Assembly: GCA_015680905.1 (NCBI GenBank)
Contig: CM027383.1
Coordinates: 39,988,501 to 40,052,500 of the forward strand
Direction of reading: 5' to 3'
From: Coptis chinensis
Lineage: Eukaryota > Streptophyta > Magnoliopsida > Ranunculales > Ranunculaceae
DNA length: 64,000 nt
Shown: piece after piece, positions 11,116 through 22,770 of the stretch
Layout of the letters: the number at the start of each line of letters is the position of its first letter
How positions within the stretch are numbered: position 1 is the stretch's first letter
Notes under the pieces: generated by a model
What the model was told of the DNA's origin: nothing
Database searches by the model: none
Seen by the model: the letters and a program-made list of their open reading frames with translations, nothing else
Made by a program: the position numbers and the translations under genes

Positions 11116-12063
11116 ATGGCTCAACAACGTCGAATTTTGCCGGAGCAAGCATTTACTGGCGACCACTTCGCGCCGTTTTACGGTGACGAAATGATTAGTA
11201 GAGATTGAAATAGCTTGTGGTACTCAACCGAAGCCTTTTACCACGAAGACTTAGTCCGACGGTTCTACAACACGAGGGAGTTGGAGGGGACTAGAATTTT
11301 TGTTATGGTGGCGAAGAGGAGGAAGGAAGTAACTACTGGGTTGTTGGCTGAGATTCTAGGCATTCCGCCTAGAATCCATCCGATGTCACGCTACAGAGTC
11401 CCAATATAATGGGGTAGAGCCGTTGATGAAGGTGACAGTTACCGCAGGGAACTACAATGCGAGATCGGTCTGAACTGCCTCCACATTTTATGGATACTCC
11501 AGGAGCAGAAGTATGAGTTCTGTATCTTGGAGTTTTTGTTTAGCATAATTAGGGGAGTGGGAAAGTTGATGGCACCTCTCCCTGTTTTAATAACCAAGAT
11601 CATGCTGAAGTTGAGAGCAGCTCCGGCGTCTGATAGGATTTACATCACCCTACACCAAAATCCTCGGATCTATAAGGATTGTGTCCAACGAGTTTGGAGG
11701 TTACTTGAGGATAGAGAAGAGGACGAGGAGGATGGTGGAAATGAGAATGACGAGGAGGATGGGGGAAATGGGAATGACTCGGAGGATGAGGAGGATTTGA
11801 CTTGTTTTGATGCGGATGCCTTGGAGAGGTGGTGGTCAGATGCAAAACGCATGGCTGTGATTCATCGTGGCATGCGTTCGCTCAACACTATCTGCGAAGA
11901 CCTCCGGACTCGACAGGCAACTATCCACCATAACTTCGAGATCCGTACCCAGAGAGAGGATGAGAGGTGGGAACAGATGAGGGCCGAGCTAGAAGCTCAG
12001 CGCCAGTTCTGGACGGACCGACATGCTTGCACGATTCCCACCTCACGGGGATTCTCCTTCTGA
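11116..12063 (+). pseudogene. Athila extra ORF A (two in-frame stops)
   Basis: One continuous frame of 315 sense codons runs from an ATG to the TGA at 12061, broken by TGA at 11206-11208 and TAA at 11407-11409. Motifs: L-P-E-Q-A-F near the start, E-V-T-T-G-L-L-A-E-I-L-G-I-P at about 11330-11370, and L-M-A-P-L-P-V-L-I-T-K-I-M at about 11566-11607. An acidic tract made of two E-D-E-E-D-G-G-N units lies at 11720-11800. The last third is charged and probably helical. It resembles the plant-transposon-associated ORFs found downstream of pol, or in the env-like position, in Athila elements. Function unknown. It shares a pattern with ORF B (12974-13903). Confidence 0.55.
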
Positions 12064-12651
12064 GGACACACCATCGAGGCACGAGCGTCGTCGCCGAAAG
12101 ACGAATGGTGCTGGCCCATCGGGAGCTCAGGATCCATCTCCTGAGTATGTGCCCTCCGCTACCAGTACCGAAGTGGTTAGGGATAGTATAGTTTGATGTT
12201 TTTTATTTGTAGTTTTTAATATTGTTAGTTATTTTAATGTAAGTTTTATTTCCGTAATTTGGATTTTGTAGTAAACAGGCATTTAATGCCAATTTTAATA
12301 TAATGTCGTTATTTTAATTTTGCGTGGTTGTTTAATATTGATCCCACCTTCCCAAATTGTTTGGGGTGTTTATCTATTCCAAAGATGATTTTTATATGAC
12401 CTTCGTTTTTAGAAGTTATTATGAGTCGGGTGAAAATATGGCGTTTTAGGCATATCTATGAATAAGTATCATGGTAGGATGAAATCTCGATTAAATAGGT
12501 AGATTCTATCCTAAATTCAACCTAAAAGATATTAGGTTTGTTTTAGAATCAAGAAAATGAGTTGTTTCCGCTGGTTTGGAAATTTTAGTATTTCCGAAAC
12601 CGCCGAAAAACTTTTTGGCAACTTCCCGATCCGTTTTAGCAACGTAAAACC

Positions 12652-12659
12652 TATATAAA
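12652..12659 (+). promoter_or_regulatory. TATA box upstream of extra ORF B
   Basis: cctatataaac is followed by C/A-rich leader-like sequence (cattctacactcacaactcac). It is about 315 bases upstream of the ATG at 12974. An internal promoter would let this ORF be expressed apart from the genomic RNA. Inferred from sequence only. Confidence 0.4.
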
Positions 12660-12973
12660 CTTCATTCATTCTACACTCACAACTCACACTACACCTAACC
12701 TCCATCACTCACCTTTCACTCCCCGCGATTCCCACGCTTCGTCATTTTTCGATCTTTCAAGACTCCTCGAGCGCTGCGCTTGAGGAGGAGCGCACTCGTT
12801 AACTGCACATTTTCAGAATTTTTGTTCAGAGCGCATTTTCTTCAAGGAGAGCGAATCGCGCTCAAACACTGGAATCCCAAAATCTTCAGAGCGACTCGCT
12901 ACGACTTCCGTGGACCAGAAAAATTCCAGTTTTCTGCAGGTTGTTTCCGGATCATTCGCAGCGTAATTTTGAG

Positions 12974-13903
12974 ATGACATCTCCTACATTGATACCAGAA
13001 CAGTCTTTCAAAGATTTGTTCCAAAGCACTACTTATGGTGCTTCGTTTCGCGAGGCGATCACATCACGTTATCGAAACCGCCATGGTAAGACTGATGCAC
13101 CTTTGTATTCTCCAATACTAGCATATTATTTTTACGATAACTGCATTTTCTTTGAGAGACCAGATGGAGAACAAGTGTTCTCCATCAACATTGATAATGA
13201 ACCAATGGAAATTACCAGGTTCTTGCTAGCATTTGTTCTTGGACTTGATATGCCTGCTGAAATACAAGACCCATGGTGCTATTGGGTAGATAATATGTAT
13301 GTCTACACTTACGAGTTTTTGCATGAGTCGTATGGCGCGGGCATTTTTTGTATCGAGGACCAAAGGGAATATAACGTCGCCTTTGGTAGCCTGTCCATGA
13401 ACATAGGAACTGTTATGTTTTGGATCATGCTAAACATTTTAGGGGAATGGCGTTTTTCTTACGTGAATGATGCCACTTGCGCGTCTTCCTTGCTTTTTAG
13501 CCACGGACGTATGTGTCATGACCTTCCCCGAACCTTGATGTCTAGTTTAGCTCGATCCCATAGCATGAGGCATAAGTACCTTCTTATGCCTGTTCTAATT
13601 TCCCGTATTATGCTATGTTTCTTTCCTATTTTTTGTACACGTTTCACGGATTGGATTACGGCCGAAACCTTTATGCGACCCACCAATAGTATTATTCGAT
13701 CTTTCCGCAATGATGACTGGCAAGGGTGGAGGATACAACCTCATCAGGTTGCACCCTACACCCCATCAGACCAAGTGGCTCTTAATAGGTTAGCAATAAT
13801 AGCCGATAAATGGCGGGAAGCCTGGCAAATTATCATGGCATGGCAGGACGCGAAGGAACCTCACTTCTTTATAGAAGAAGAGGATGAGGAAGATGATGAG
13901 TAA
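12974..13903 (+). CDS. Athila extra ORF B, uninterrupted
   Basis: An intact 309-codon frame from ATG 12974; the frame is open back to 12941 but has no earlier ATG. Near the N-terminus is L-I-P-E-Q-S-F, and then M-E-I-T-R-F-L-L-A-F-V-L-G-L. Two hydrophobic stretches follow, V-M-F-W-I-M-L-N-I-L-G near residue 155 and Y-L-L-M-P-V-L-I-S-R-I-M-L-C-F-F near residue 200. The C-terminus is an acidic tail of E and D. The order of motifs and the acidic end match ORF A, so the two look like diverged paralogues. The position between pol remnants and the 3' LTR is where Athila elements carry env-like or other extra ORFs. Membrane association is possible from the hydrophobic segments but unproven. Confidence 0.6.
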   Translation: MTSPTLIPEQSFKDLFQSTTYGASFREAITSRYRNRHGKTDAPLYSPILAYYFYDNCIFFERPDGEQVFSINIDNEPMEITRFLLAFVLGLDMPAEIQDPWCYWVDNMYVYTYEFLHESYGAGIFCIEDQREYNVAFGSLSMNIGTVMFWIMLNILGEWRFSYVNDATCASSLLFSHGRMCHDLPRTLMSSLARSHSMRHKYLLMPVLISRIMLCFFPIFCTRFTDWITAETFMRPTNSIIRSFRNDDWQGWRIQPHQVAPYTPSDQVALNRLAIIADKWREAWQIIMAWQDAKEPHFFIEEEDEEDDE

Positions 13904-14953
13904 AAGCGGAGATAAGGTAAGTTTTAATTCTAGTTAGTGTCTGCTTATCTCCCAAGCAATTTCATTCTTTTAACCCCATAATGGGTAGAACTTCATTATA
14001 GAGTTCGTCGTCGGTTTTATTTCCTATATTAGTATGTTCTAACCTTGTTTTGCGATGTTCACGAATTTCATGCGATTCAATGGTATTTTTCCAACCCTCT
14101 TTATTTAAAATGCTTTGAGGACAAAACATGCTTCTTGTTTGGGGGGGGGGGGGCATAGAAACACGTGTAATTAAGGCATATGTTAGGATATAGATAGGTA
14201 TAATATGCATTTGTTTTCTAGTTAAAATTTAAAAAAATTCAAAAATATAAATAAATAAGTTATGCTATACACTTAGGAATATTGGTATTGTTTTCTTTCT
14301 CTATGCTCTTAATAATCTAGAAGTCTCAATGAGGCTTTTGCATTAGAATAATTTTTAGAAACTTAGGTTAATATGTAGGTAATAATCTTTGCATCTATTT
14401 ATAAATATATTACATGAGTATCTATGATTGTTAGCGATGAGTTTCAAAAATCTAGGCTAGAGTACTTATTCTACAAATCCTGTGAGAATATAACCTAAAA
14501 GCCTTATATATGAAATAAACATTTGAGAAATGACACAAGGAGAAGTAAAATCCGGATAGAGATATCACACGTCCACTTGCTTGATCACTAAACCATATCC
14601 TAAGCGAGAATTTAGGCCCTCTTTGGATCGATATAGTCGAAAATTCATACCTATGAATTATATTCCGCTAGTAAGCCCCTCTGAGCCCTTCTTTTAGCCT
14701 TCCATAAACCACAATTCCTTTACCCCTGTACAAAAACAAAACAAAATAAAAATTCAACCTACCCAATCTAGAATAAGTCCGAGAATAGAATGAGGAAGAA
14801 AGAAGAAGAGAAAAAAACACGTGTAAACAAAAAGTTAGTTAATTGCTTGAAAAATAAAGAAAAGAAGTTTCCATCCAAAGAAAAGAAAAATAAAAATAGA
14901 AATAAAATAAAAACTCCAAAAAAAAATAGAATAAAAGGGGTCAAAAGCCAAAG

Positions 14954-15026
<73 letters not shown>

Positions 15027-15786
15027 CTAAGGATGGAAACAAAGTGTAGAAGCAAAAGTAAATAGCAAGGTTTTCTCTAGTTACATAATAGGAAGACTCT
15101 ATTATCTCAGACTTGTCCTTTTTGAATATCCATTTCCTTCATTCTTAAACCATCTCCTAATCCCCGCAACACCTAATAAAGACCTCTAGCTCAATTAGGA
15201 ATAGGCTAGTGTGATAGTAAGTGGCAGATGTGTTTGATCGACTCCGGCTTCCTTGTTGTCATTGAGATTGTAAGGTAAAGTGTGCCCACTGCACACTGGA
15301 GTAACGAAACTTGAGTGGAAAAATCAGAGTGTTGTATCTTGACTATTATTGTGAGAACCTACTTAAGGACGCTATTCCGAAGTTTGAAACGAACCCGCTA
15401 GACATTTCATAGTATTACTCATTGTATATATGTTTATTGTAGATGATTGATTATTATGCATATATTAGCTTAGGTTCCGACTTGATTACTCTATATGCAT
15501 TTCTAGTGAGAGGTATAGTTAATTTAGAGCATGAATAAGAAAACAATAGTTTTATTTCTTAGTCATTGTAGTATAGATGAAGTTTGTGAGTACCTTCACT
15601 TTGAAAAACTCTCACGAGGTTATAACTTCGTCCACTAGGGAATTCCTAGTGGTTTAAGGCCTTGTTGCATATGGTCAATGCAATCGCGACTCAAAAACGA
15701 AACGAGTAGATATAACTCCATTTTGGTCACTTATTCTAATTTCTCATCTTTGCTTGAGGACAAGCAAAATGCTGTTTGGGGTGGTT
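13904..15786 (+). other. 3' untranslated region of the Athila element, with poly-G run and polypurine tract
   Basis: No coding frame. There is a G-run at about 14143-14153 and A/G-rich sequence at 14780-14960. The stretch ends in ttggggtggt, a purine-rich tract directly before the 3' LTR that suits plus-strand priming. Confidence 0.6.
14957..15024. repeat. (AT)n microsatellite
   Basis: About 34 uninterrupted AT units. The apparent I-Y repeat proteins on both strands are artefacts of it. Confidence 0.95.
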
Positions 15787-17296
15787 TGATAAGAGCCCAA
15801 AACTGTAGTTTTAACCCTATAACATCATACTTTTAGACCAATTATGTGAGTAATAATTAAGAGTTAACACCGATTCGTGTTTTATGCATTTCGTGGGCTT
15901 CAAAGTCCATTATGTGCGAAAATGTGCTACTTTAGCGAGATAAAGGAGCAAAGGTCGGTTACTAAGGAGTTCCGTGATTAAAAGCCAAGATTCAAGAAGA
16001 CAAAGCCTTTCTAAAGCCCGGTCAAAAGCTGAAAAGTCGACGCGGGCAGAAACAACACATAAAGTCAGCAGAACTTCCGAAGGTCGTATCTTTGGACTCA
16101 GACCTTGGAATGGGGCCTACCTTATGTCAAAACGACCGGATCGGAAAGAGCTTTCCAATGGTCTAAGACTTGACCCAATCAGAGGAGTACAAGTAGACAA
16201 AAAGTCTGTTGAAGCCAACTGCAGCTGAAGAGGCCTTTTTGGATTGAAAGAATTGGGTTTTGGGCCTGATTCTCTGGCCCAAAACATGGCTCCAAGCCCA
16301 TGCACGATTTTTGGATCTGAAAGTATAAAAATAAGAGCTAGTTAAAATAGCTAATGGTAGATAGTTAATAGTAGCTAGTTAGACCTAAAACAATAGATAA
16401 TTCTAGATCTAGTTTTTATTTAATTAAATTAAGTTTAGTTTATATTCAATTCTTGTTTTAGATTAAACTCTTAGAATCATTGTTCTTAATTAATTTGATA
16501 AATAAAATAGCTATTTGTCAATTTCGATTCTTGTCATTTACAATTGTTAGATCTAATTTCATTTATTACTTGTTATTCAATTCTTAGTTATTAATTAGAA
16601 TTTAATTATTGTTTAATTTAGATTAGTAAAATTCGATTATTTATATTATGTTTAGTTATAATTTAGTCGAAAATGATTGCGTCATGATTCTCGGCTAAAC
16701 CTCCATTAGAGGGGGTTGAGAAGCCTTGATGAAAGCTTGATTTCGATTATCGTAGAGTCGTCGTAATTTCCCTTCCACTCTAGAAACGATTAGTTCACCA
16801 TGAGAATGGGTGTAATCGTTCACATGCTAGTTATAAATTGGTAGAAATGCCATGTGTAATTCGGGATTAGGAGTAACTAGATTGTTCTCACGAAGCGATT
16901 CAATTCGATTACTGACGATTAATTCGGATTAGTAGGATTAAGTCGAGTTAAGGTGGAATCAATCCCCCTTCTAACTCCTTATCATAGAATCGACGTAGCA
17001 TTCCCATAGTTGTTCTAATAGTCGACTAGTTGCATCTCGTGGGTAGTTGCATCGTAGTCTAGTTGCCATTTCATAAATCTCTCATTAGACTTTAGAATTA
17101 AGTTTATTTATACGTAGAGAACACAGCATGCGGAAGGACTAGGAGTGGAACGAACTTCCTACTCCACTATATCTGTTCAATAGATAGAGAGTAGAATCTT
17201 TGATGAAAATATAGACTCGCATAAAGTTTTAGTTTACTTACGTTTTGAGTTTTATCGTTCATTTCGTAGGTAAACTATCATTTTTATGTGTTATCA
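15787..17296 (+). repeat. 3' LTR of the Athila-type element
   Basis: Matches the 5' LTR from TGATAAGAGCCC to GTTATCA. It is followed directly by the CATCT duplication. Confidence 0.93.
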
Positions 17297-17301
17297 CATC
17301 T
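17297..17301. repeat. Target site duplication, right copy (CATCT)
   Basis: Identical to 3482-3486. Confidence 0.9.
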
Positions 17302-17470
17302 CCCCCAAATTACTCACTCTAATAAGGTTAGACGAAATATAATCTTTACACAGTTGATGTTCATCTTGTACTAGTGGTACCACCTGGGGGGGGGGGGGGG
17401 GGCTGGTTGACTATCTCCATTTTAGCAATTTTATCAATTGGTTCTAATGTATTATTAACATCACCATCAG
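17302..17470. other. Continuation of the sequence interrupted by the Athila element
   Basis: It starts with cccccaaattactcac and ends in a G-run of about 18 bases near 17385-17402. The left part should be the continuation of the outer LTR cut at 3486. The G-run marks a probable junction with the LINE fragment. Confidence 0.35.
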
Positions 17471-17476
17471 CTTGAT

Positions 17477-18960
17477 CTAGTACTTTTTCATATAAGTTAT
17501 CTTAGTCATTCTGTGTTTCATTGACCATATCTCGATTATTCTCCTCTTGTAGTTCATTTGTTGCATTTTCAGCTTGCTCATCATGTGTTGTCTCATTATC
17601 CTTATCAGACACTGCTTCTGATTCTTGTTGTTCTTTATCAATTGGTGCAACCACATCAATGTGTATGACACTATTTGCAACTAGGGTAGTGCTAGCTTCT
17701 AGTGTATCTAGTTGGTTCTCATTGTGTTGCGTTCTCTTCCATTTCCTTCTTTGATTTTTTTGTCAGCTCGTTCTGTGTTTTCTTAGTCACAGACTTGTTC
17801 TTCTCAAGGTGAGTTTCCTCGATTGTGGTTTTTGCTTTGGCCTTAGCCATCTTTTCCATCAAGTGCCTACATTCCACAACATCATGACCAATTCCTTTGC
17901 AATGTGTACAATACTTTGGTGTCTTTCCCAGGTCTATGTTCAGCCAGAATTTCACTTCAATATTTTCCACTTCAACCCAAACTTTATCCGCAATCTTCTC
18001 TGATAAATCAATATCCACTAATACAGATGCATAGTATCCCATATCTCGGTTTGCAGTGTTGTTATCCAAGTATAATAGTCTACCAACATATCTAGTTAAT
18101 GACAAAAGAGTTTTAACCTCCCAATACTCAAGGCTTAAGCCTAGAAATCTAACCCATACAAGTGCATAAGATTGAGTTTGTTTGTCGATATTGAAGTTTG
18201 GAGACCACAAGCTTAATCTCAATGGTTGGCCATCAAGAATCCACGTACCTTGTCTCCACAACATTTTATAGTATTTCTCCCAGTCCAATCGAATGAGTAT
18301 GAAGCCTTTACCAAGCAGGGTGATTTTCCAGTCTCCTTTCAGGTTCCATGATTGTTTCGCAAGTGTTCTGACCATTTCTATCTTTTTTTTTGCAAGTCGA
18401 GTCGACCTACAAGCGACTACTTCATATAGTCCAAACCTTTGTCTACTTCTGATTTTAACAGCATGATCTTGGGGTAATCACCTTGCATACCTGGACTAGG
18501 AAGAGATGATAAATCTACATCTCTACCAACTTTGGTGAGAGTTGAAGTTACCTTAGCAAATGTTTTACCTTTATTGTTGTGTCCTGCTGCTAAGATTGTA
18601 GCTTTCTTAGCTCTGTCATCATCTACTTTTCCAGCTACTTGTACATTTTGTACTCTTGATATTGGATAAAAAGTTTGGTTCCTTCCACCACCAAAGCCAA
18701 AAGGTATATTTGACCTTGTGGATGCAGATTACAAATAACTATTGGAGCATCATTAGATATGTCATGAACATTATCAATTGCTGGCTCTATAACATCTTCT
18801 ACCTCTTGCTGGATTAGTAAATCATTATGGATTTTCATCAGCTTCTCAAGAGATCCCTTTCCATAAAGCGTTTCAAACTCATTCTCTAATCTCGCAGCAG
18901 TATCATCCTCAGGTTCAATGTTTTTTCGATTTCCATGAGTTTTTTGTGTTAAAAGTCTAA
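17477..18960 (-). pseudogene. L1-type LINE ORF1 fragment (DUF4283 plus zinc knuckle)
   Basis: The best frame, 17719-18375, contains the DUF4283 pattern: W-x-L-x-G-D-W-K-I, R-x-G-T-W-I-L-D-G-Q-P-L-R-L-x-L-W-S-P-N-F, then A-L-V-W-V-R-F-L-G-L-S-L-E-Y-W. A knuckle C-T-H-C-K-G-I-G-H-D-V-V-E-C follows, and then a K/E-rich tail. Upstream (18376-18960) other frames hold N-terminal pieces separated by stops. Plant L1 ORF1 proteins of this type bind the LINE RNA. The piece lies 3' of the ORF2 fragment on the same strand, the reverse of the normal order, so it belongs to a different LINE copy or a rearranged one. Confidence 0.75.
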
Positions 18961-19096
18961 ACTACCCTCAGAGAAAAAATCGCTCCCCATTTTTTTGAAA
19001 CTTTCCCATCTACAATATCTTCTTGTTCCCATCTTATTGGGGTTTAACTGTGTTACTCTTTAACTCTTTATACCCATGGATTTCATGCCTTATTGT

Positions 19097-19100
<4 letters not shown>

Positions 19101-19138
<38 letters not shown>
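19101..19138 (-). repeat. Poly-T run (poly-A on the minus strand)
   Basis: About 38 T in a row, compatible with a retroposon tail on the minus strand. A shorter T-run at 19242-19253 abuts the RNase H end of the LINE fragment. Confidence 0.7.
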
Positions 19139-19242
19139 CAAAAAATGTAAATGGGCCCGACTTGATTGACAAGCCTGCCCAAAACTACCTACCAGCCCCG
19201 CCTAGCCTAGCCGTTCCACAGATTTGGCCACCGGTTATAACT

Positions 19243-22200
19243 TTTTTTTTTTTTAATAATCAAATATTTTATTAATATCAACAAGGGTCACATTTGCATT
19301 GTCATGCTTCAGGCTTTGTTTCAGCCATATTGGAGCTATATGACAACTACTACTGGGAAATATAAACTGGTAGTCCACCTCTAGTTGTTGATGGATGAGT
19401 GTCCAGTTGTTAGATTGTGGATTTCTAGAAGCGTAAGCGGCAAGCTTGTGACCAACTAAGTTTCCACTTCTGTGTACATACTTAATATCTACAAAACAGA
19501 AAAGTTCAAAAAGTTTTGCTGCATCCGACAGTATCATTTGTGCTGTCTAAGATAGATTGGTTGTCTTGTTTTCCAGAAATTCAACTGCAGCTTTCGCATC
19601 CATCTCCACTTGAAGCTTTATGGAGTGGTTGTTGGAGCACCAACTAAGGGCTCTGAGAAGTCCTCGACATTCCGATTCTTCTGCACTAGATGACCAACTT
19701 GTGTTTGTTCCTGTAGCAACCAATTTCCCTTTGTGATCTCTCAAAACATGCCCATAACCTGCTTGCTTATTTGTTATATTAAAACTAGCATTTACATTCA
19801 ACTTTAGATATGGTCAGGAGGAGATGGATTCCAGTTAACAGGGAGGGAAAAAAAGCAGATTGTTAGAGTTTGGGTTGGGTAAAATAAGTTTATCAAAAAA
19901 ATTTATGAGGACTTTTCTTATTCTAGTCAGAGAAGGTGTAGTCTTGTTATGAAGGATGTTACATCTGTCCATCCAGATGTTATAGTATAAAAGAAGGCAG
20001 AATTTTGTTCACTGTTTTGTTTCTATTGGCCAATCAGTCGGTGGCTTGAACCAAATGTCAATCCACTTCTTAGAGGAGTAAAGTTTGAACTCCTCAAGTC
20101 GAAACAACCAAGGTGTTTGAAACCACAAAGCTCTAATGAAAGGGCAGACTAGGAGAATATGGTGAACACTTTCTAAACAATTTCCACATAGTAGACAAGA
20201 TATATCTGATAAGTGATCTCTAGTAGGGACAATATCATGATAGATTCCATGCCAGGAGAGTTTGTCTAGGCAAATTAGCATTGTGCCAAAAAGAAGGAGT
20301 GGTAGAAGGGTTTACAGACATATTTACAGGCATGCTTAGTTTATTATACATAGATTTTTTTTGTAAGGTTCCAGTGTAAAGAGTCTACTCGATTTCTAGT
20401 AGAGAGATAAACATTATGGATATGCATATCCGCTTCATGATCAAATAGAGAATGTACATGCAATAGAAGAATTCCATGTTCTACTGTGTTGATTAATCAA
20501 TTGTGAGACAGTAGTGTAATTAATATTAATAGGATATGATGGAGGGATTTTACCAAATGGTAGCCATGAGTCTTCCCATGTATTTATGCTTGTACCTGTT
20601 ACAACACGCCATGTGGAATTGTCTCTAATAAGAGGTAGAATATACAACATACCTTGCCAGAACTAGGAGGATCCATTTTTTCTGCAAGCCTGTAAGATGT
20701 TATTATGTGGAAAATACTTACTCTTGAGCTGTGAAGCTACTAAGGAATTTGGATTTGTTAGAATTTGCCATAAAAATTCTAGTAAGGTGAGCCAAATTAT
20801 TAAGTCTCGAATCTTTAATGCCAAGAACTTCGGCTCTTTTGGATTGACATATGAAAGACCAAGTTTTAAGATAGCAAGGATTATTTTTTTCTGGTTGTTT
20901 TCCCCACCAGAAATCTCTTTGAATGACATTTATTTTTTCAGTAATTCCTATGGGTAAAAGGAAGGTGCTCATATGATAAATAGGCATGGCAGAGTTTATG
21001 GACTTAATGAGAACTATTCTTGCAGCTTGTGATAAAATTTTGCTTTCCCAACCAGAGATCTTCATGTTTACTTTGAGGATTAATTCATTGAAAATTTCTG
21101 TTTTGGGCTTCCCAAGAAAGAGTTTTGTTCGTAAGTAATTTTCCCCCACTTCAATTCTTTTCATGTTAAGAATTTTTTGTATATCCACTACTTTACAACT
21201 GATTTTTACTAAAGTGAACTCCCAACTTTTCAAAATTAATCTCTTGTCCAGTGATATAACAGAAATCATTGAGGATAGCTAGAACAAAGTTTGCTTCCAT
21301 AATGTCAGCTCTACAGAAGATAAAAGCATCATCTGCAAATAACAGATGTGCAATGGGAGAACTATTTTTAGTAATTTTAATCCCATGAATGTTATTTACA
21401 GAGACATGTTTATTTATGAGTTTAGAGAGGACTTCCATACATAAAATGAACAAAAGTGGTGACAAAGGATCACTTTGTCTAAGTCCTCTTTTAGATTTGA
21501 AGTGACCAGCATGAGGTGTATCATTAACAATGACAGAGAAGTGTGGTGAGGATATACAAGTATGAACAAGGGAACTCAAATGTGGGTCAATACCCATGGA
21601 GTTCATGATCTCAGTTAAGGTATTCCAGTTTATTATGTCAAAAGCCTTTGACATGTCCACTTTGATTGCCATAAGACCAGAGATACCTTTTTTCTTTTTC
21701 ATGGTGTGTAAAATCTCATGTGCAAGAATAACATTATCAGAGATTTGCCTACCAGTAACATATGCACTTTGATAAGGTGATATGCAAGGGAAGAGAGTAG
21801 CTTTAAGCTAGTTAGCTAAAGTCTTGGAAATGATTTTATATGAGATGTTACATAAGCTAATGGGCCTAAAATCTTTACTGCTGGTGGGATTAACAGATTT
21901 TGGGATGAGAGCAATGTTAGTACGATTAAACTTTTCAAGACTATCTGCAGAGGTGAAAAAATTAGACACCATTTTGAAAATGTCTTCATGTAAAAGATCC
22001 CATGATTTTTGAAAGAATAAAGCAGGAAAACCATCTGGACTAGGTGCTTTAAGTGCACCCATCCCAAAAAGAACAGACTTAACCTCCTCTTTGGTGATTG
22101 GAAGAAGAAGGGCATCATTTTCATCTTATGTAATGATAGGTGGGAAATTAAAAGAGAGGGGATTGTTGAAGAATTTACCACTGGTTTGTCGTCATTAAGG

Positions 22201-22770
22201 AAATTTTGAAAGTGAGACACCAGAGTTTTACCAATGAGGGATGAGGATGAGACCCATGATCCATCTTCAGTTTTCAAGTGGTTGATCATATTGTATTTTT
22301 TGTGTCTCAAGGTCTTAATATGAAAATACCTCGTATTTCTATCACCCTCTTTTATGTCTATATCCCTAGACTTTTGTTTCCAGAAACTTTCTTCACATTC
22401 AAAGAGGTTATCAAGTTGATTAAGAGCAGTTTTTTCAAGAAAGATGTTTTTCAGAAGTGGGTGCCTTACTTTGATAGAAAACAATTTTTATTTGCAAGTC
22501 TTTTATTTGGTTAAAAATATTTCCAAAAGTGGTTATATTTAATAGTTTAAGAACCTTTTTTGTAGAACCCAGATTTTTTGAAAAAAAGAGGTGATGTTGA
22601 ATTAGGGGCTCTTGATGATATGAGTCATTCCAAGCAGAGTTGACAGTATTGTGATAATAGGGTGTTGCATCCACATGGACTGAAATTTAAAATATTTTGG
22701 ATTTGTGTTAGGAGAGGGTTGAGTGTCCAGGAGGATAAGATAATGATCAGATCCAATAGCCACCGCCTAC
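19243..22770 (-). pseudogene. L1-type LINE ORF2, 5'-truncated
   Basis: Read on the minus strand, the order is: end of the endonuclease (G-S-D-H-Y-L-I near 22740); RT N-terminal part (S-P-D-G-F-P-A-L-F-F-Q then R-P-I-S-L-C-N, 22060-21830); RT core (D-M-S-K-A-F-D near 21650, G-L-R-Q-S-D-P-L-S-P near 21480, F-A-D-D near 21327-21339); reverse-transcriptase zinc-binding region (L-S-W-H-G ... C-L-L-C-G, C-P-F, 20281-20140); and plant-type RNase H (A-G-Y-G-H-V-L-R-D ... E-S-E-C-R ... D-A-K-A-A; V-H-R-S-G-N near 19450). Stops and frameshifts are frequent. Truncation inside the endonuclease is typical of incomplete target-primed reverse transcription. gccaccg occurs at both ends (about 19228 and 22760) and may be the target duplication. 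Confidence 0.88.

Larger units (their letters stand above)
3487..17296 (+). mobile_element. Athila-type Ty3/gypsy LTR retrotransposon, complete but lacking RT/RH/INT
   Basis: Two matching LTRs (3487-4988 and 15787-17296) start TGATAA and end TTATCA. The five bases before the element (3482-3486, CATCT) are repeated exactly after it (17297-17301), so the insertion is intact at its borders. A primer-binding site of the tRNA-Asp type follows the 5' LTR. Inside are gag and protease remnants, an unassigned acidic ORF, and two extra ORFs. No RT, RNase H or integrase motif is found between the protease (ending about 9206) and the extra ORFs, so mobility must have depended on enzymes supplied by another copy. 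The LTRs differ by roughly 6 percent over their first 540 bases, so the insertion is not very recent. Confidence 0.92.

Noticed and set aside
14768..15055. Open frames with long I-Y repeats on both strands
   Set aside because: They are translations of the (AT)n microsatellite.
19093..19275. Frame beginning with a poly-phenylalanine run
   Set aside because: It is the translation of the poly-T tract next to the LINE fragments.
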